Shown here: positions 1 to 10,600 of the stretch, in pieces
How the letters are laid out: the number at the start of each line of letters is the position of its first letter
How positions within the stretch are numbered: the stretch's first letter is position 1
Assembly (NCBI GenBank): GCA_032358255.1
Contig: JAULBX010021076.1
Coordinates: forward strand, 1-64,000
Source of the DNA: Heterotrichella gracilis
Taxonomy: Eukaryota; Sar; Xanthophyceae; Tribonematales; Xanthonemataceae
Length of the DNA stretch: 64,000 nucleotides
Reading direction: 5' to 3'
Notes under the pieces: model-generated
The model's database searches: none
What the model was told of the DNA's origin: nothing
What the model saw: only the letters and a program-made list of their open reading frames with translations
Made by a program: the position numbers and the translations under genes

Positions 1-39
1 GTGTGTTACAGCAGTTCAACAATATCCCTGCTGTTGCAG

Positions 40-88
40 CTATGCGACATGACATTGTCCCAGCTGGCATGTATTGCTAAACGCGTGT
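40..88 (+). other. Possible exon of the AAAP transporter, upstream of the recognised exons
   Basis: A 49-bp stretch sits between a good acceptor (ending TTGCAG) and a very good donor (GTAAGTTAG). One frame reads LCDMTLSQLACIAKR, which could fit an early segment of the amino-acid transporter that follows, whose N-terminal half is otherwise unseen. Another frame of the same DNA ends in a stop at about 80 and could instead be the 3' end of an upstream gene, and TGTAA signals near 329 and 352 would suit that reading. From 89 to 986 I see no coding segment that I can assign. Confidence 0.2.
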
Positions 89-986
89 AAGTTAGTCACA
101 TGCGTTCCTGCAGTTGACCTTGCTGTCATCTTTTGCATATGTTGGACGAGGCAGCTCTATCCTGATAAAATCTACTACATGTGTGTCCTCACACCGTTTA
201 TTGCATTTTTGGAATTCCGTGCACACGCAGGGCCTCCGTCGCTAGATCAGCCCATGTGGTCACAAGGCCTCCTTTTGTCCTTTAGTCTGGCACCTAATCA
301 AATAGCATGCATTTTGGCATATTAATCTTGTAAAGCTTGTTTCTAGAAGAGTTGTAAAAAAGATTGGAATTTAGTGTTTGATGCCTAACTAGCCTAGTCC
401 GGGACTGTTTGCATTATTATAATTAGTCCCTGGCGAGGGAAACAGTTGCTACAATATCTCCCTGCCCTGCAATCCTCTCCCAAGTTGGCAATTATAATTG
501 CCTTGAAGAGCGCAAAACCACCAAATTGCTAGTAATTGCAGTTGCATGCCTCCACGGTCACCGTGGGTGTGACAACAAAGTCTACTTTTGAGTGACCAGT
601 GGTGCCAGTCCGCAACGGTCTCAGACTGGGTGCCCACGCGGCGCGTACTACGCCATGCACACGCCACACAACATGCAATAGACCGCAATGGGTGCAGTCT
701 CATGATCAAGCACAACCACATGCATGGTGAACACCAAACTAAATCTTGCACTGCCTTACTCATCAATACTCTAGCAGAAGTGTTTTCCTTGGTGGTGGGC
801 CATCCATATGCCATAGCCACGCCATGTACACAGCATGCTCATATTTATCTTGACCCACAGGGGATGCATCAAATGGCGATCGCACGCCAAGCAATCCAGT
901 CCTTTAAAAGGCGCTGCAATATGGTAGCATTTCAATCCGTCGATGCGATTGGCATCAGTTCTGAAACAGCGGTGTGCGCTGTGCAG

Positions 987-3380
987 GCTGGTACAATCAT
1001 CCCACCAGGAGCCGAGCCCTCTCGCCCGGTACTTCATGCTAGGTAAGACATGCATGTGTGTGCATGGGCTGCATCAGTTTCAATGCGTGGCGGATGGATA
1101 TTGAATAATATTTATATCTAACGAAATATTGTTGACTAAAGTATGTACATGACTATGTGTACCATTACGTATATTTTTCATTCAAGTTCTTTTTAATTGC
1201 TCACAGTGTTCCTTTTGTGTGTGCCGTGCAGTCATCGCGCTGTTTGGTGCGCTGCCTATGGCGCTGTTTGTGCGCAGCCCCAACCTCCTGGCCCTAGTGT
1301 CGCAAGGCAGCGTGGGCTTCATCCTGGTGTTCACGGTCATGGTGGCCATGCTGGCGGTGGTGCCACAAACATTGCCAGGTGCTGCGCAGGTTGGGGTAGG
1401 GCTCAGGGGTTTGGAACTCAAAGCTGAAGACCTGCTGGTTGGTTTTATTGTGCGGTGATGCTGATGAAAGCACGATGAGCAGACTAAACCATAATCAACC
1501 CACAAAAGCGTGTTGTCGGCTGGCACTGTGGGCACACCACGCATGTGCTTGCACTGTGGGTCCAGGGGTTTTGCGACCTTTTGACCCGAAACCCTAAACA
1601 ACTAATGCTGCCATGCAGGCCCGGTGGTGTTTTGGCGGTGGGAGGGCATTCTGGTAGCCTTCCCGGTCATGGTGTATGGCTTCACTGCGCACCAATTCCT
1701 GTTCCAGATCTTTGCCTCGCTGCGGATGCCCACCATCAGCCGAATGAACAGCGTGGTGCAGCAGGTGTGACCATGAACAGTTTACAGATAGGGATCCTAG
1801 TGCTGGCACTCTGTATTTTCCCAAGGATCATGGTCTCGATTCCTGACGAATTTGGAACTTTTATAAACGCTACTGCAAATGCTGACTCGATGAGAGGTAT
1901 ATCTATGGTTTTCGGAATTTTCGGACTGTTCGGACGTCGTTCGTGCTGTTCGGACGTCGTTTTGAGTCATTTTGTACGTCGAATTTGGGATGATTTTGAC
2001 TGGTTTAGTTGCTGCCCTGATTTTCTGACGAAAATGTGGCCATTTTCCGCGTCCTAGACACATTTTCTGAAACATCGTACAAACCAATGACGACGCGCTG
2101 ATTCCGAACATGTGTTCAAAAAGTGTGTCTGACCACTGGAAGGGGTCCAAATCGCATGGTCCGTGCCTCCCCCAAGTTTGGCCCAGAGTGCCACCATTAG
2201 ATAGGATGCAGTTCAAGAAAATGACTTTATATGTGACAAAGGAATTTTTTATGGTTACCACCCTGTGCCCCTACCATCAATGTGGGCCATGCCACACAGG
2301 AGGAGGTGGTTTGGTGAGCCATGGCGCATGCCTGCCCTGTGTGACTACTGGTGGCCTGAAGATCGTTTTGGCTGTTGCTGTGATTGGTAACTGATCATGT
2401 GCCTGTGGCATGCAGAGCGTGTTCCTCAGTGCATGCATCTACATCAGCATTGGTACTTGTGGATACGTGGCGTTTAAGTCAAGGTGAGCTGTGGACACGG
2501 TTACTTTACTGCATCGTCATATCACTTCCACTTGAGCCTGGCTGCAGTAATGTCTGCATAACCTCATTGTTTTGCTGTCGTTTTATACTGTTGTTTTGTA
2601 GTACAATTTGCCTCATTTTGGCTGTCTGCTGGAATGCATGTAGCCAGTCATCCAAGTATTTCCCCTTGTAGGACCAATGGCGACCTGCTCCGGAACTTGG
2701 GAGGACCCAACACCTCTGGTCTGCGCCTGGCATTTGAAAGCCTGCTCAAGTTTGGGTATGGCTTCAGCGTGCTGGGCACAGTGCCCCTGGTGGTGCTCCC
2801 TCTGCACACCACCTTCCTGCCGCTGCTGGCCCCCCTGGGAGAGGAGGTGGTGGTGCAGCAGCCGGGGCAGATGCCGGTGCTGACTGCCACGCAGGAGCAG
2901 GTCATTACAGTGGGCGCAATAGGTAAGGAGCTGTGCGAAGAAGTTACAGGATTAAGGATGAAAATAAAATAGTTACTAGGAGCAGGTCATCACAGTGGGC
3001 GCAATAGGTGAGCCAGACTGCGTGAGGATCTACAGGATTGAGGATTTGAAGACAAACAATTATATATAAATGTATCCAACAATGGATGATTTTACAAGCC
3101 TAATGAGCTGGGTGGCTCCCTCATGATTATTCTCACTTTCCTTGAAATAAAAATACTGTAATTTCACAATAGCAAACAACGATTGCACACCACATATGCA
3201 ATATCTGTGCAGGCATCGCCCTGGCTGCTGCGCTGCTCATCCCCAACACTGAGTTCATCCTGGCACTGACTGGTGCCACGGCCTCAGTGCTGATCGCGTA
3301 TGTGTTCCCTGCCGCCATCTTCCTGGCAATCACCGGGCGCCAACGGGGCATGCTGGGCTATGATGTGGACATGATCAAAG
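987..3380 (+). CDS. Amino-acid/auxin permease family (AAAP, SLC38/AVT-like) transporter, partial
   Basis: Six exons join in one frame: 987–1042, 1232–1378, 1619–1764, 2416–2483, 2672–2922 and 3213–3380, all with GT–AG introns and matching phases. The product is a string of hydrophobic helices, with segments such as VIALFGALPMALF, FPVMVYGFTAHQFLFQIF (followed by an MPTISRMN-type loop) and IPNTEFILALTGATASVLIAY. This is the usual pattern of helices 4–10 of AAAP amino-acid/H+ (or Na+) transporters of the vacuole or plasma membrane. Two parts are missing. The first three or so helices must lie upstream or be lost. The final helix is not visible after 3380: reading on gives a short tail and a stop at 3416–3418, and the next recognisable coding sequence is a histone deacetylase fragment. 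The gene is either continued through exons I cannot see or broken at a rearrangement. The intron at 2923–3212 holds an echo of the exon end. Confidence 0.72.
2979..3010 (+). repeat. Exon-edge echo (transporter exon 2672–2922, donor side)
   Basis: A near copy of the last ~30 bases of the exon plus its donor lies about 85 bp downstream, ending GCAATAG|GTGAGC against GCAATAG|GTAAGG at the real edge. Similarity continues into the intron (TACAGGATTRAGGAT occurs after both). Confidence 0.8.
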
Positions 3381-3809
3381 GTGGGCTGCTGAAACAGTTG
3401 TCAAAAATTAAAGCTTGAAGAGTGCTTACATTGTCAGTGCATTGAGTGTCAATATCTATGACGCAGATGGTCTGCCTACTTCATGGCCATGGGCGGAGCA
3501 CATTGCCCAATCGCACTTCATCATGGCAGACCACCTGGTGGGTGGCGCATGGTGGCGGCTGGCGAGCACACTAGTAAACAGTCGGGGTGTGCAGTTGGCT
3601 TGCATCGTATTTTGCATCACACTGCATGCTGTTATGTGCTGGTGGCCACGTAGCATTGCCATGTGCTCATACACACACTGGGAGTCCACAAGGTTGAACA
3701 TTTCACACCGCCACATCCCTGGCAATGGTGGAAGACATGCATTTCTTGCACCATTCTGTATCCCACCATCCATTTCTTGCACCATTTCTCCCATAAATTT
3801 CCTGCACAG

Positions 3810-4431
3810 GTGAGTGCCGGGTACGACGCCCACTGGCGGGACCACTGGCAGGCCTCCAATTCCGCACCGCCACCTACCACCGGCTGGCAACCCTAATCAA
3901 GGAGCTGGCTAACAGGCTTTGCGGTGGGTACAAACCCTAAACCCTAAACTTCAAATCATAAACCCTACCCTGGTGGGTGCTGTAGCAGGGGTGCTGTGCC
4001 AGTTTCGCCACTGATAAGTGACAGCTGCTGCTTGTAAAAGCCACTTGCTTGTGGGCTTTCTCCGTGGACTGGATGGGGCAAGTTGGTGCATGTGGTGGGC
4101 ATGGGGCTCCAGGGTTTAGGGTTTAGGGTATGACCCACACTGACGCACCCACACCTATGCCCCCACCCCTGCAGGCGGCAGGGTTGTGTTCCTGCTTGAG
4201 GGTTGTTTATTTCATTTATGAATTCATTATTTCCCTGCAGGCGGCAGGGTTGTGTTCCTGCTTGAGGGCGGGTACGACCTCAAGGCCCTGGGGGAGAGCG
4301 TGGGAAACACGTTCCTGGGGCTGCTGGGGGAGCCAGGGGTGGACGCGTTCAATCCCGACCTGCTGCGGGATGAGCCGGCTGACAAGGTGGCCCAGGTGAT
4401 CAGGGAAGTGCGCGCCATACACAGCCTATAG
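3810..4431 (+). pseudogene. 3' fragment of a histone deacetylase gene with a one-base frameshift
   Basis: Two exons match the C-terminal end of an HDAC/acetoin-utilisation family domain. Exon 3810–3923 reads VSAGYDAHWRD, then LAGLQFRTATYHRLATLIKE in the next frame. Exon 4241–4431 starts at phase G|GC and reads GGRVVFLLEGGYDLKALGES up to a TAG stop at 4429–4431. VSAGYDAH and LEGGYD are family signatures near the Zn/substrate pocket. A single C is missing in GGGACCACTGG at about 3840 (the family expects Asp-Pro-Leu), so the frame breaks. No upstream HDAC exons, and so no catalytic His-His or Asp residues, are visible. I read this as a decayed gene remnant; a sequencing error would repair the frame but not supply the missing 5' part. 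TTTAGGG-type motifs fill the intron. Confidence 0.75.
4171..4203 (+). repeat. Exon-edge echo (HDAC last exon, acceptor side)
   Basis: GCAGGCGGCAGGGTTGTGTT and the next 13 bases repeat the acceptor and first ~30 bases of the HDAC exon, 67 bp upstream of the real acceptor at 4240. Confidence 0.9.
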
Positions 4432-4551
4432 CCTGCAGTATAACCTATGTACACTCGATACAGCATATGCTGTATAGTGCTGGGAAGAAGCAGACTTTTG
4501 CCGGGACATGGTGTCAGCCAATGCATGCGGCACGGTGTCAGCCATCAGTTA

Positions 4552-4680
4552 CTGGGGGCGTCAGAGCGGCGGCGACGCGTTTTTGGGGTTGCTGGGGTGG
4601 CAGGGGTGGATGCGTCTGACCCCAACCTGCTGCATGTTGAGCCTGGGGACAAGGTGGTGCGTGTGGTCAGGGAGGCAACA
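4552..4680 (+). pseudogene. Second, decayed copy of the HDAC last exon
   Basis: The DNA aligns with most of the exon at 4241–4431. In shifting frames it keeps GLLG, GVDA, DPNLL and EPGDKVVRVVRE where the first copy has GLLG, GVDA, NPDLL and EPADKVAQVIRE. Several indels break the frame and there is no clear splice acceptor. It is a tandem partial duplicate that decayed after copying. Confidence 0.65.
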
Positions 4681-4739
4681 CTGCGTTGTATGCGCATGCT
4701 GATGGCTGCTGAGCGCACCAATGACTAAAGACTGTATGT

Positions 4740-5778
4740 GGCTCAATTTTGAGCCTCACTGACATGGCATGGCGTTTACAATTCGCTTTGAAAATTATGT
4801 TGTCTGTGCCAGATATTCTACCACTGTATGGTCTCAAATGTGCTGGGACAGCCCGTTGTGTTCCTGGGCGTGCTGGTTGTATGGTGGTGGGGGCCTAATA
4901 GTACTGATGCCAGCCTAGCCGCCTAGGTGATTAGTTGGTTAGTTACATGCATTTCCAGCAATACAGCCAGATTAGCAGTCGGAATGCTAGCCGCCTAGGG
5001 CCCCAAGATATGGATCCAGCCAGAAGATTAGGGTCACATCTGCATGGGCAATCTGCAATGGCAATTTATAGGTGGATCAATCATTAATTGTGAATGGCGT
5101 GTGATGTCTGACCAAGGTTGACTGTGGGTCATCATGCAATGTGCATGTACGGTCACTCGGGACCAATGCCATTGCCATTGCCCATAGCAGCAACCAATGC
5201 CAATGCCTGATTTTGAAAGTGGCACTTCATCTGAAACATATTTGCAACAGCCGACAGCATGCATCCTTGTGTCCCTCACTGCGGAACGCGCTTGTGCGGG
5301 GTTGGCCATGCCCATGCCTACATTGGGTGGTATTGCCATCAGCATTTCCTGGCATGCATCACCATAAATATCAGGCTCCACAATCTTGAATAGCTTTTGT
5401 TTTGCCAGCTAGTGGGTGAACGCATTCTTTACTTGATGGCGATGCCAAGGGGGATGTTGCGTGATAAACATGGAAGGGGAATACTTGCATGCATGTCAAA
5501 CCAGGCATCTACAACTCTATCCCGGTAGTTGAAAAGGATGCGTTGAGTTTAAGCTTTCGGCGAGGCCTAGTAGAATAGGAACTATTGGTACTATTGAGAC
5601 TGCAGCAACTCGCACCTTCGCTGTGCCTGTGCCCAGCTGATCATGCACAAGAACGGAAATAGCGTGGTCAGCTAGGAAGGAGAGGTTCTTTCCGGTGCCC
5701 AGTACATGCTTACTGTGGATGGGGTTTAGCTAGGAATACTCTTGATCTACAAGACCACTGTGTAGAGTGGCAGCCCCC
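4740..5778. other. Non-coding stretch upstream of GNA1
   Basis: I see no conserved reading frame, RNA gene or repeat family here. The last few hundred bases should hold the GNA1 promoter and 5' UTR. Confidence 0.5.
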
Positions 5779-6748
5779 ATGGCCCTTATCACCAGGACCC
5801 TGCAAGCTGATGACTACAGCAAGGGTAGGGACGCTTGGCGAACTTGCTAGCCAGTGACAAACTAGTAGACTCGTTGAAGAACCACTGATGTGCAGGTTTC
5901 ATCCAGCTCTTGAGCCAGCTGACAGTAGTTGGGGACTATGACGAAGGCACGTTCCTAGGTAAGGGGGCAGATGGCATGCACCATGACATGCCGTGTGGCT
6001 GAGGGAAGCAGGTGGACGACACACACTGCCACTGAGACACATCTTTACGCTCACAGAAAGATACAAGGAACAAGAAAAGCTGCATCCAGATTACAGGACC
6101 ATTGTTGTTGAAGGTGCGGGTTTGTGGTTGTTTGGCATAGGGGGAGTGGCCCCACACATGACACTGGTGTGTAACCTGCTCTGCAACTGCGCAGACACAG
6201 GGACGAACAAGGTTGTTGCAACAGGCACGCTACTGGTGGAGCGAAAGTTCATACGGAACTGTGGGAAGGTACTGCACAGTGACAAAGCAGCAAAACCAAT
6301 GCAACTTTTTCCCATGTAGTGTTCACCAGAGCCCACCCACGTTTCCAGGCTGGACACATCGAGGATGTGGTTGTTGACAGCGCTTACAGAGGCCAAAAAC
6401 TTGGACAAAGGTATTCAAACACTCCGATGATGCCGGCACTGATGCTCCTAGGCTTATTTAACCACTGCCCACTGTCTAGCCCACTGTTGACTCGAGGGTC
6501 CTGTGCAGGGTGATTGAGGAACTCTTGGCTGCTGCCAAAGAACTTGGGTGCTACAAAGTGATCCTGGACTGTGCAGAAGGCAATGTTCCCTTTTACCAAA
6601 AGTGCGGCTTGGAGAACAAGGGGATAGAGATGGTAGGGAAAATTTGCACGTGTGAGTTGAAACTGGAACTCCGCTCTTGGTTTCAAGCCTGCTGATAGAC
6701 TCTGACAGAAGGTCCTGTGTTTATTGCCAACAGGCCAAGTACTTGTGA
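5779..6748 (+). CDS. GNA1: Glucosamine-6-phosphate N-acetyltransferase (GNA1, GNAT family)
   Basis: Seven exons (5779–5824, 5896–5958, 6057–6113, 6195–6268, 6349–6410, 6509–6632, 6734–6748) give 146 residues, the normal size for this single-domain enzyme. It transfers acetyl from acetyl-CoA to glucosamine-6-phosphate, a cytosolic step toward UDP-GlcNAc. The sequence shows the GNA1 pattern: GDYDEGTFLERYKE near the N-terminus, VATGTLLVERKFIRNCG, then GHIEDVVVDSAYRGQKLGQR, where RGQKLG is the acetyl-CoA pyrophosphate loop. NVPFYQKCGL supplies the Tyr of the active-site region, and the protein ends AKYL. The start is the first ATG in frame and gives the usual N-terminus. Every intron keeps phase. 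The short introns carry no exon echoes or CCCTAAA motifs, unlike most neighbours. Confidence 0.95.
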
Positions 6749-7618
6749 CAGAATGGAGGGCATGTCTGTTGCACACATCACCCCAGCCCCTGAGACGAAG
6801 CATGCCACACCATGGTTTGGCCCCTCCACTGACCCAACTGGGCTGAGTCACTTTGGCGTTAACACAGTGCTAGCAGGCAGCCTACTTGCGCGCAAGAAAT
6901 GATGTTGAGTGATTGAACATCGACGTTCTTGCAGCGCTACAGTAGTGAACAAGCAGGGCTCCTTGCCATCATCGTTTCTTTGCACCCACCAGATCACTTT
7001 GTCAAAATGGCAATGTATAGATGGCTCAGTTTACAAAGGATACTATTACCCAGTACAGAAACCCACCGACAGATTATTTATGCAGGATCCAATACCCACC
7101 TATCAGAACCACACCTACAGATTTTGAAGTACATAAAGCAAAGTCACACACGTGCTCATCACCCCGGCAATAGCGTTTTTGTAACATTCAACAACACCTG
7201 TAACTGTGGACTCGTTGCCTAGGGCCATATTGGCACAACCTGAGTACAAATATCCGCAACTGCAATGCGATACCATTCCCGGCAAACACTTTTTGACGGC
7301 AATGCACATGTACTTGGCACGCGGCGCCAAGTACAAGCAGACAACTACCCCTGGTAAACTCAGAACGGATAGGATAGATACTATAACAGCCTAGTAATAT
7401 TAGGTGCTGCAACGGATATGGGTTATGTTTCCTCTGTGGCTACAAAATACCATGGTAATCTTCTTCAGTGTGGGCGCCTCACTATAGCTCAACCCCAAAC
7501 AGGATAGCAAGAATCACATTTGCAACAAAAACCAAGATATCTCCTCCAAGTACACTCCTACCTAAGGACAAGGATCAAACCCCCGGGGCAGGGCCCCTCA
7601 CACAGCCACCAACCACCC
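6749..7618. other. Convergent 3' region between GNA1 and Fd-GOGAT
   Basis: No gene seen. TGTAA, the usual green-algal poly(A) signal, occurs on the + strand at 7180–7184 and 7199–7203 and may end the GNA1 transcript. Confidence 0.45.
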
Positions 7619-10600
7619 TCAAGCAGCGGCAGTCGCCATTTGGGAGGCCACCTTATCCTTGGCCAGAGTATCCTCCGCCAGCTTGGATGCCTCCGGTGTG
7701 TTGGCCTCGGAGGGAGGCACCAGCTGCCAGAACTTGGCCAGCGAGGCTTGCCAGTCGTCCAGGATGGCCTTGGCCTTTGCCGATGCGGTGCGGTCATAGT
7801 GACCCTGGATGAGGCCCTTGAGGTGCGCCTCGCCAGCCTGGGTCTGGATCCGCTGGGTGGCCACGATCTCCGCATTCACCTGCACATATAAAATGGCAGT
7901 CAGGCCTCCCAATCCCAATGAAAACCAGCGTTGAAAAACGGGTAAAACCAGAGGAAATAACTCCCATAGTTAATTGATGTTAAATAATTTCCATGTGGCC
8001 TACACCATTACATTACATGCGTGGCCCCCGAAGGAATGCATTCCCATACAGTAGCCAAACGCCGGGAATTCCTGTCCAACACATGGCCTACACCACAAGC
8101 CCAGAACCAAACCCCTGTTTTGCACCTTCTCAGTGAAGGTGCCATCCTCGTCGTAGAAGTAGCCCAAGCCCCCCGTCATGCCTGCACCCACGTTCCTCCC
8201 CACGGTGCCCAGCGACACCACCGCCCCCCCTGTCATGTACTCGCAGCAGTGATCGCCAGTGCCCTCCACCACAGCGTCGGCCATGGAGTTGCGCACGGCA
8301 AATCGCTCACCTGCAACGCACACACCTTCAATCAACCCCTCAATCCAAAGATATACCACTGTAACTACTATACAAACTGCACACACGTGACACCCAAAGA
8401 CAACCAGGTTGGATGCGCCCACCGCACCCAATGCACGCATGTCAGTGTGGCTGTATCCCTACATCTATCCCTATCCCATTAGCAAATTTGCCTCTTGTGA
8501 TGTTCCCATACCCTCCTCCGTTGATCCGCACCTGCCCGCCCATTGACAAACAGCTTGCCCCCGGTGGCCCCATACAGGCACGTGTTCCCCACGAGGGACG
8601 CCTCCTCCGCCTTGAAGGGCGAGCCAGGGGGTGGCACGATGGTGACGTCTCCCCCTGCCATGCCCTTGCCCACGTAGTCGTTGGCCTCCCCCACCAGCCG
8701 CACCACCATGCCGCCCACAATGAAGCAGGCAAAGGACTGGCCTGCTGAGCCCATGAGGTTGAGCTTGACCTGCGGGTGGAGGAATGGGACAGGTCAGCGC
8801 AAGCACAAGGGTGTATCCTTGTGGGTGGTGGGGTGGGGTTGATGCTGCTCCTTTAGAAACTCTGGGTGTGGTATCCCGCGCGGTGGGCCATACCACACCA
8901 CGAGCCTACCAATGCAATGCACATCTGGCATAGAAAAGCGACCGTGCACTAACAAAATCGCAGCATCCACAAGCGCCCCACCCACCCCACCCTCCCACCA
9001 CCCTCCCCAGCGCCCCACCTCTCCCTGGAAGCCCCTGTCCCCGTACAGCTTGGCGATGGCGCCGCCCAGCCGCCCCAGCGCCGCGCGGTCCACATTCACA
9101 ATGTCGTAGGTCTTCTCAACCTTGCCCTGGCTCTGGATGGCCGCCTGGATGTCGGCATCCGCCAGGACCTCATCGTCCAGCACAGGCCCGTTGCTGTGCA
9201 CCTGCATCAGGATGTACAGTTTAGGGTTTTGGGTTTTGGGCCAACCTGAATTCCATGGTTGCACCTTTTGCTTCTTATATCCGCTCTTTTGTGAACAAGG
9301 TTCGGCCAACTGCGCTTTTGTTACCCATCTTCTGTCAAGGGGACTGCTGCAGGGCACTGCAAGGGGAGGTCGATGATTGCTACTCACCTTCATGGCCAGG
9401 CGGGAGCTTGAGGGCTGCACTGGCCCTGCGAATGTGGTGAGGTAGGACAGGTCCAGGCCTCCGGTCTTGGGGAGGGCGGTCTGCAGGGGCAGGAGGGACG
9501 GGGTGAGGGGATGTCGATCGGCAAAAAGAGGTGAGTAACTTATTTCCTTTTCAAGCATGTCTTGTGAATGTACATATTGCAGAAACGGTGCAGAAAGGCC
9601 AAAAAGGGGGAGGGGGAGCCACAGGGTGGTGTGCCCCTCACTGCAGGGTTTAAAGTTAACAGAAATGTGCCTTTTAAATGAAGGGTTTAGGGTTAACGGT
9701 GGTGTGCCCTCACCTCCCTCTGCTTGAGCAGGTCCGCCCGCCCAATGAGCTCATCCAGCGAGCGGTAGCCCAGCTGCGCCAGTCCCATGCGCACCTCCTC
9801 AGCCACAAAGGCAAAGAAATTGACCAGGTCAGCGGGGGCGCCTGCGGGGAAGGGTTGGAAACCTTGTGAGATAGGGTTTAGGGCTTACGGATTTTAGATT
9901 GGATCCATTTGAGCAGAGTTTGATCCTCTGTTTGAGCAACAGATACAGGAGTGCATGCGCAACCATGCTTGCAGACTGAGTATGACTCCATAAAAATGAT
10001 ACAGAAGTAGATGTGCCACAGGTATCTAGTACATGGTATGCGCCCCACCTGGGAACCGTGCCCTCAGCTCCTCCCGCTGCGACGCCACCCCCACCGGGCA
10101 GTTGTTTGTGTGGCACACTCGCGCCATGATGCAGCCGGTGGCGATCATGGCCACCGTGCCAAACCCGTACTCGTCGGCACCCATGGCAGCCATCACCAGC
10201 ACGTCGCGCCCGGTGCGCATGCCTAAAGAGGAGAAAAGGGGGGGTGTTGATATACGGTAAGGGAGGCCAGGGTAGGAGGAGGAAGAGGTTGGTGTCATTT
10301 TCTGTTTCAAGTTCTCCTCCTCAACTTGCATTAAACGCGTAACCACAGATTCGTCCATCTTGAGGGCATTCCTGGTCAGCACCTGGTGCGCCTCAGTCAC
10401 ACCCACAAACACGCGCTCCTCTCCCAACCACCACCACCACCACCACCACCACCACCACCACAACCACCACCACCACCACCACCACCACCACGTCGCCAAC
10501 AAACCGCACCCCCTACACACTACCCCCCCTCCCCCTTCCCGCACCTCCATCTGCGCGCAGCACCACCCGCTCCCTCAGCTCGTTCCTGGTCAGCACCTGG

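Noticed and set aside
588-1046. 152-codon + strand frame as the N-terminus of the transporter
   Set aside because: Its sequence is hydrophilic and His/Cys-rich, unlike AAAP helices. Only the different-frame exon at 987–1042 fits the downstream phase.
9122-9376. + strand and alternate-frame open frames throughout 7.6–20.5 kb
   Set aside because: All overlap Fd-GOGAT exons or introns, and the - strand product is complete and conserved.
10413-10500. His- or Pro-rich protein from the CCA repeat frames
   Set aside because: The repeat is in a GOGAT intron and all such frames are microsatellite translations.
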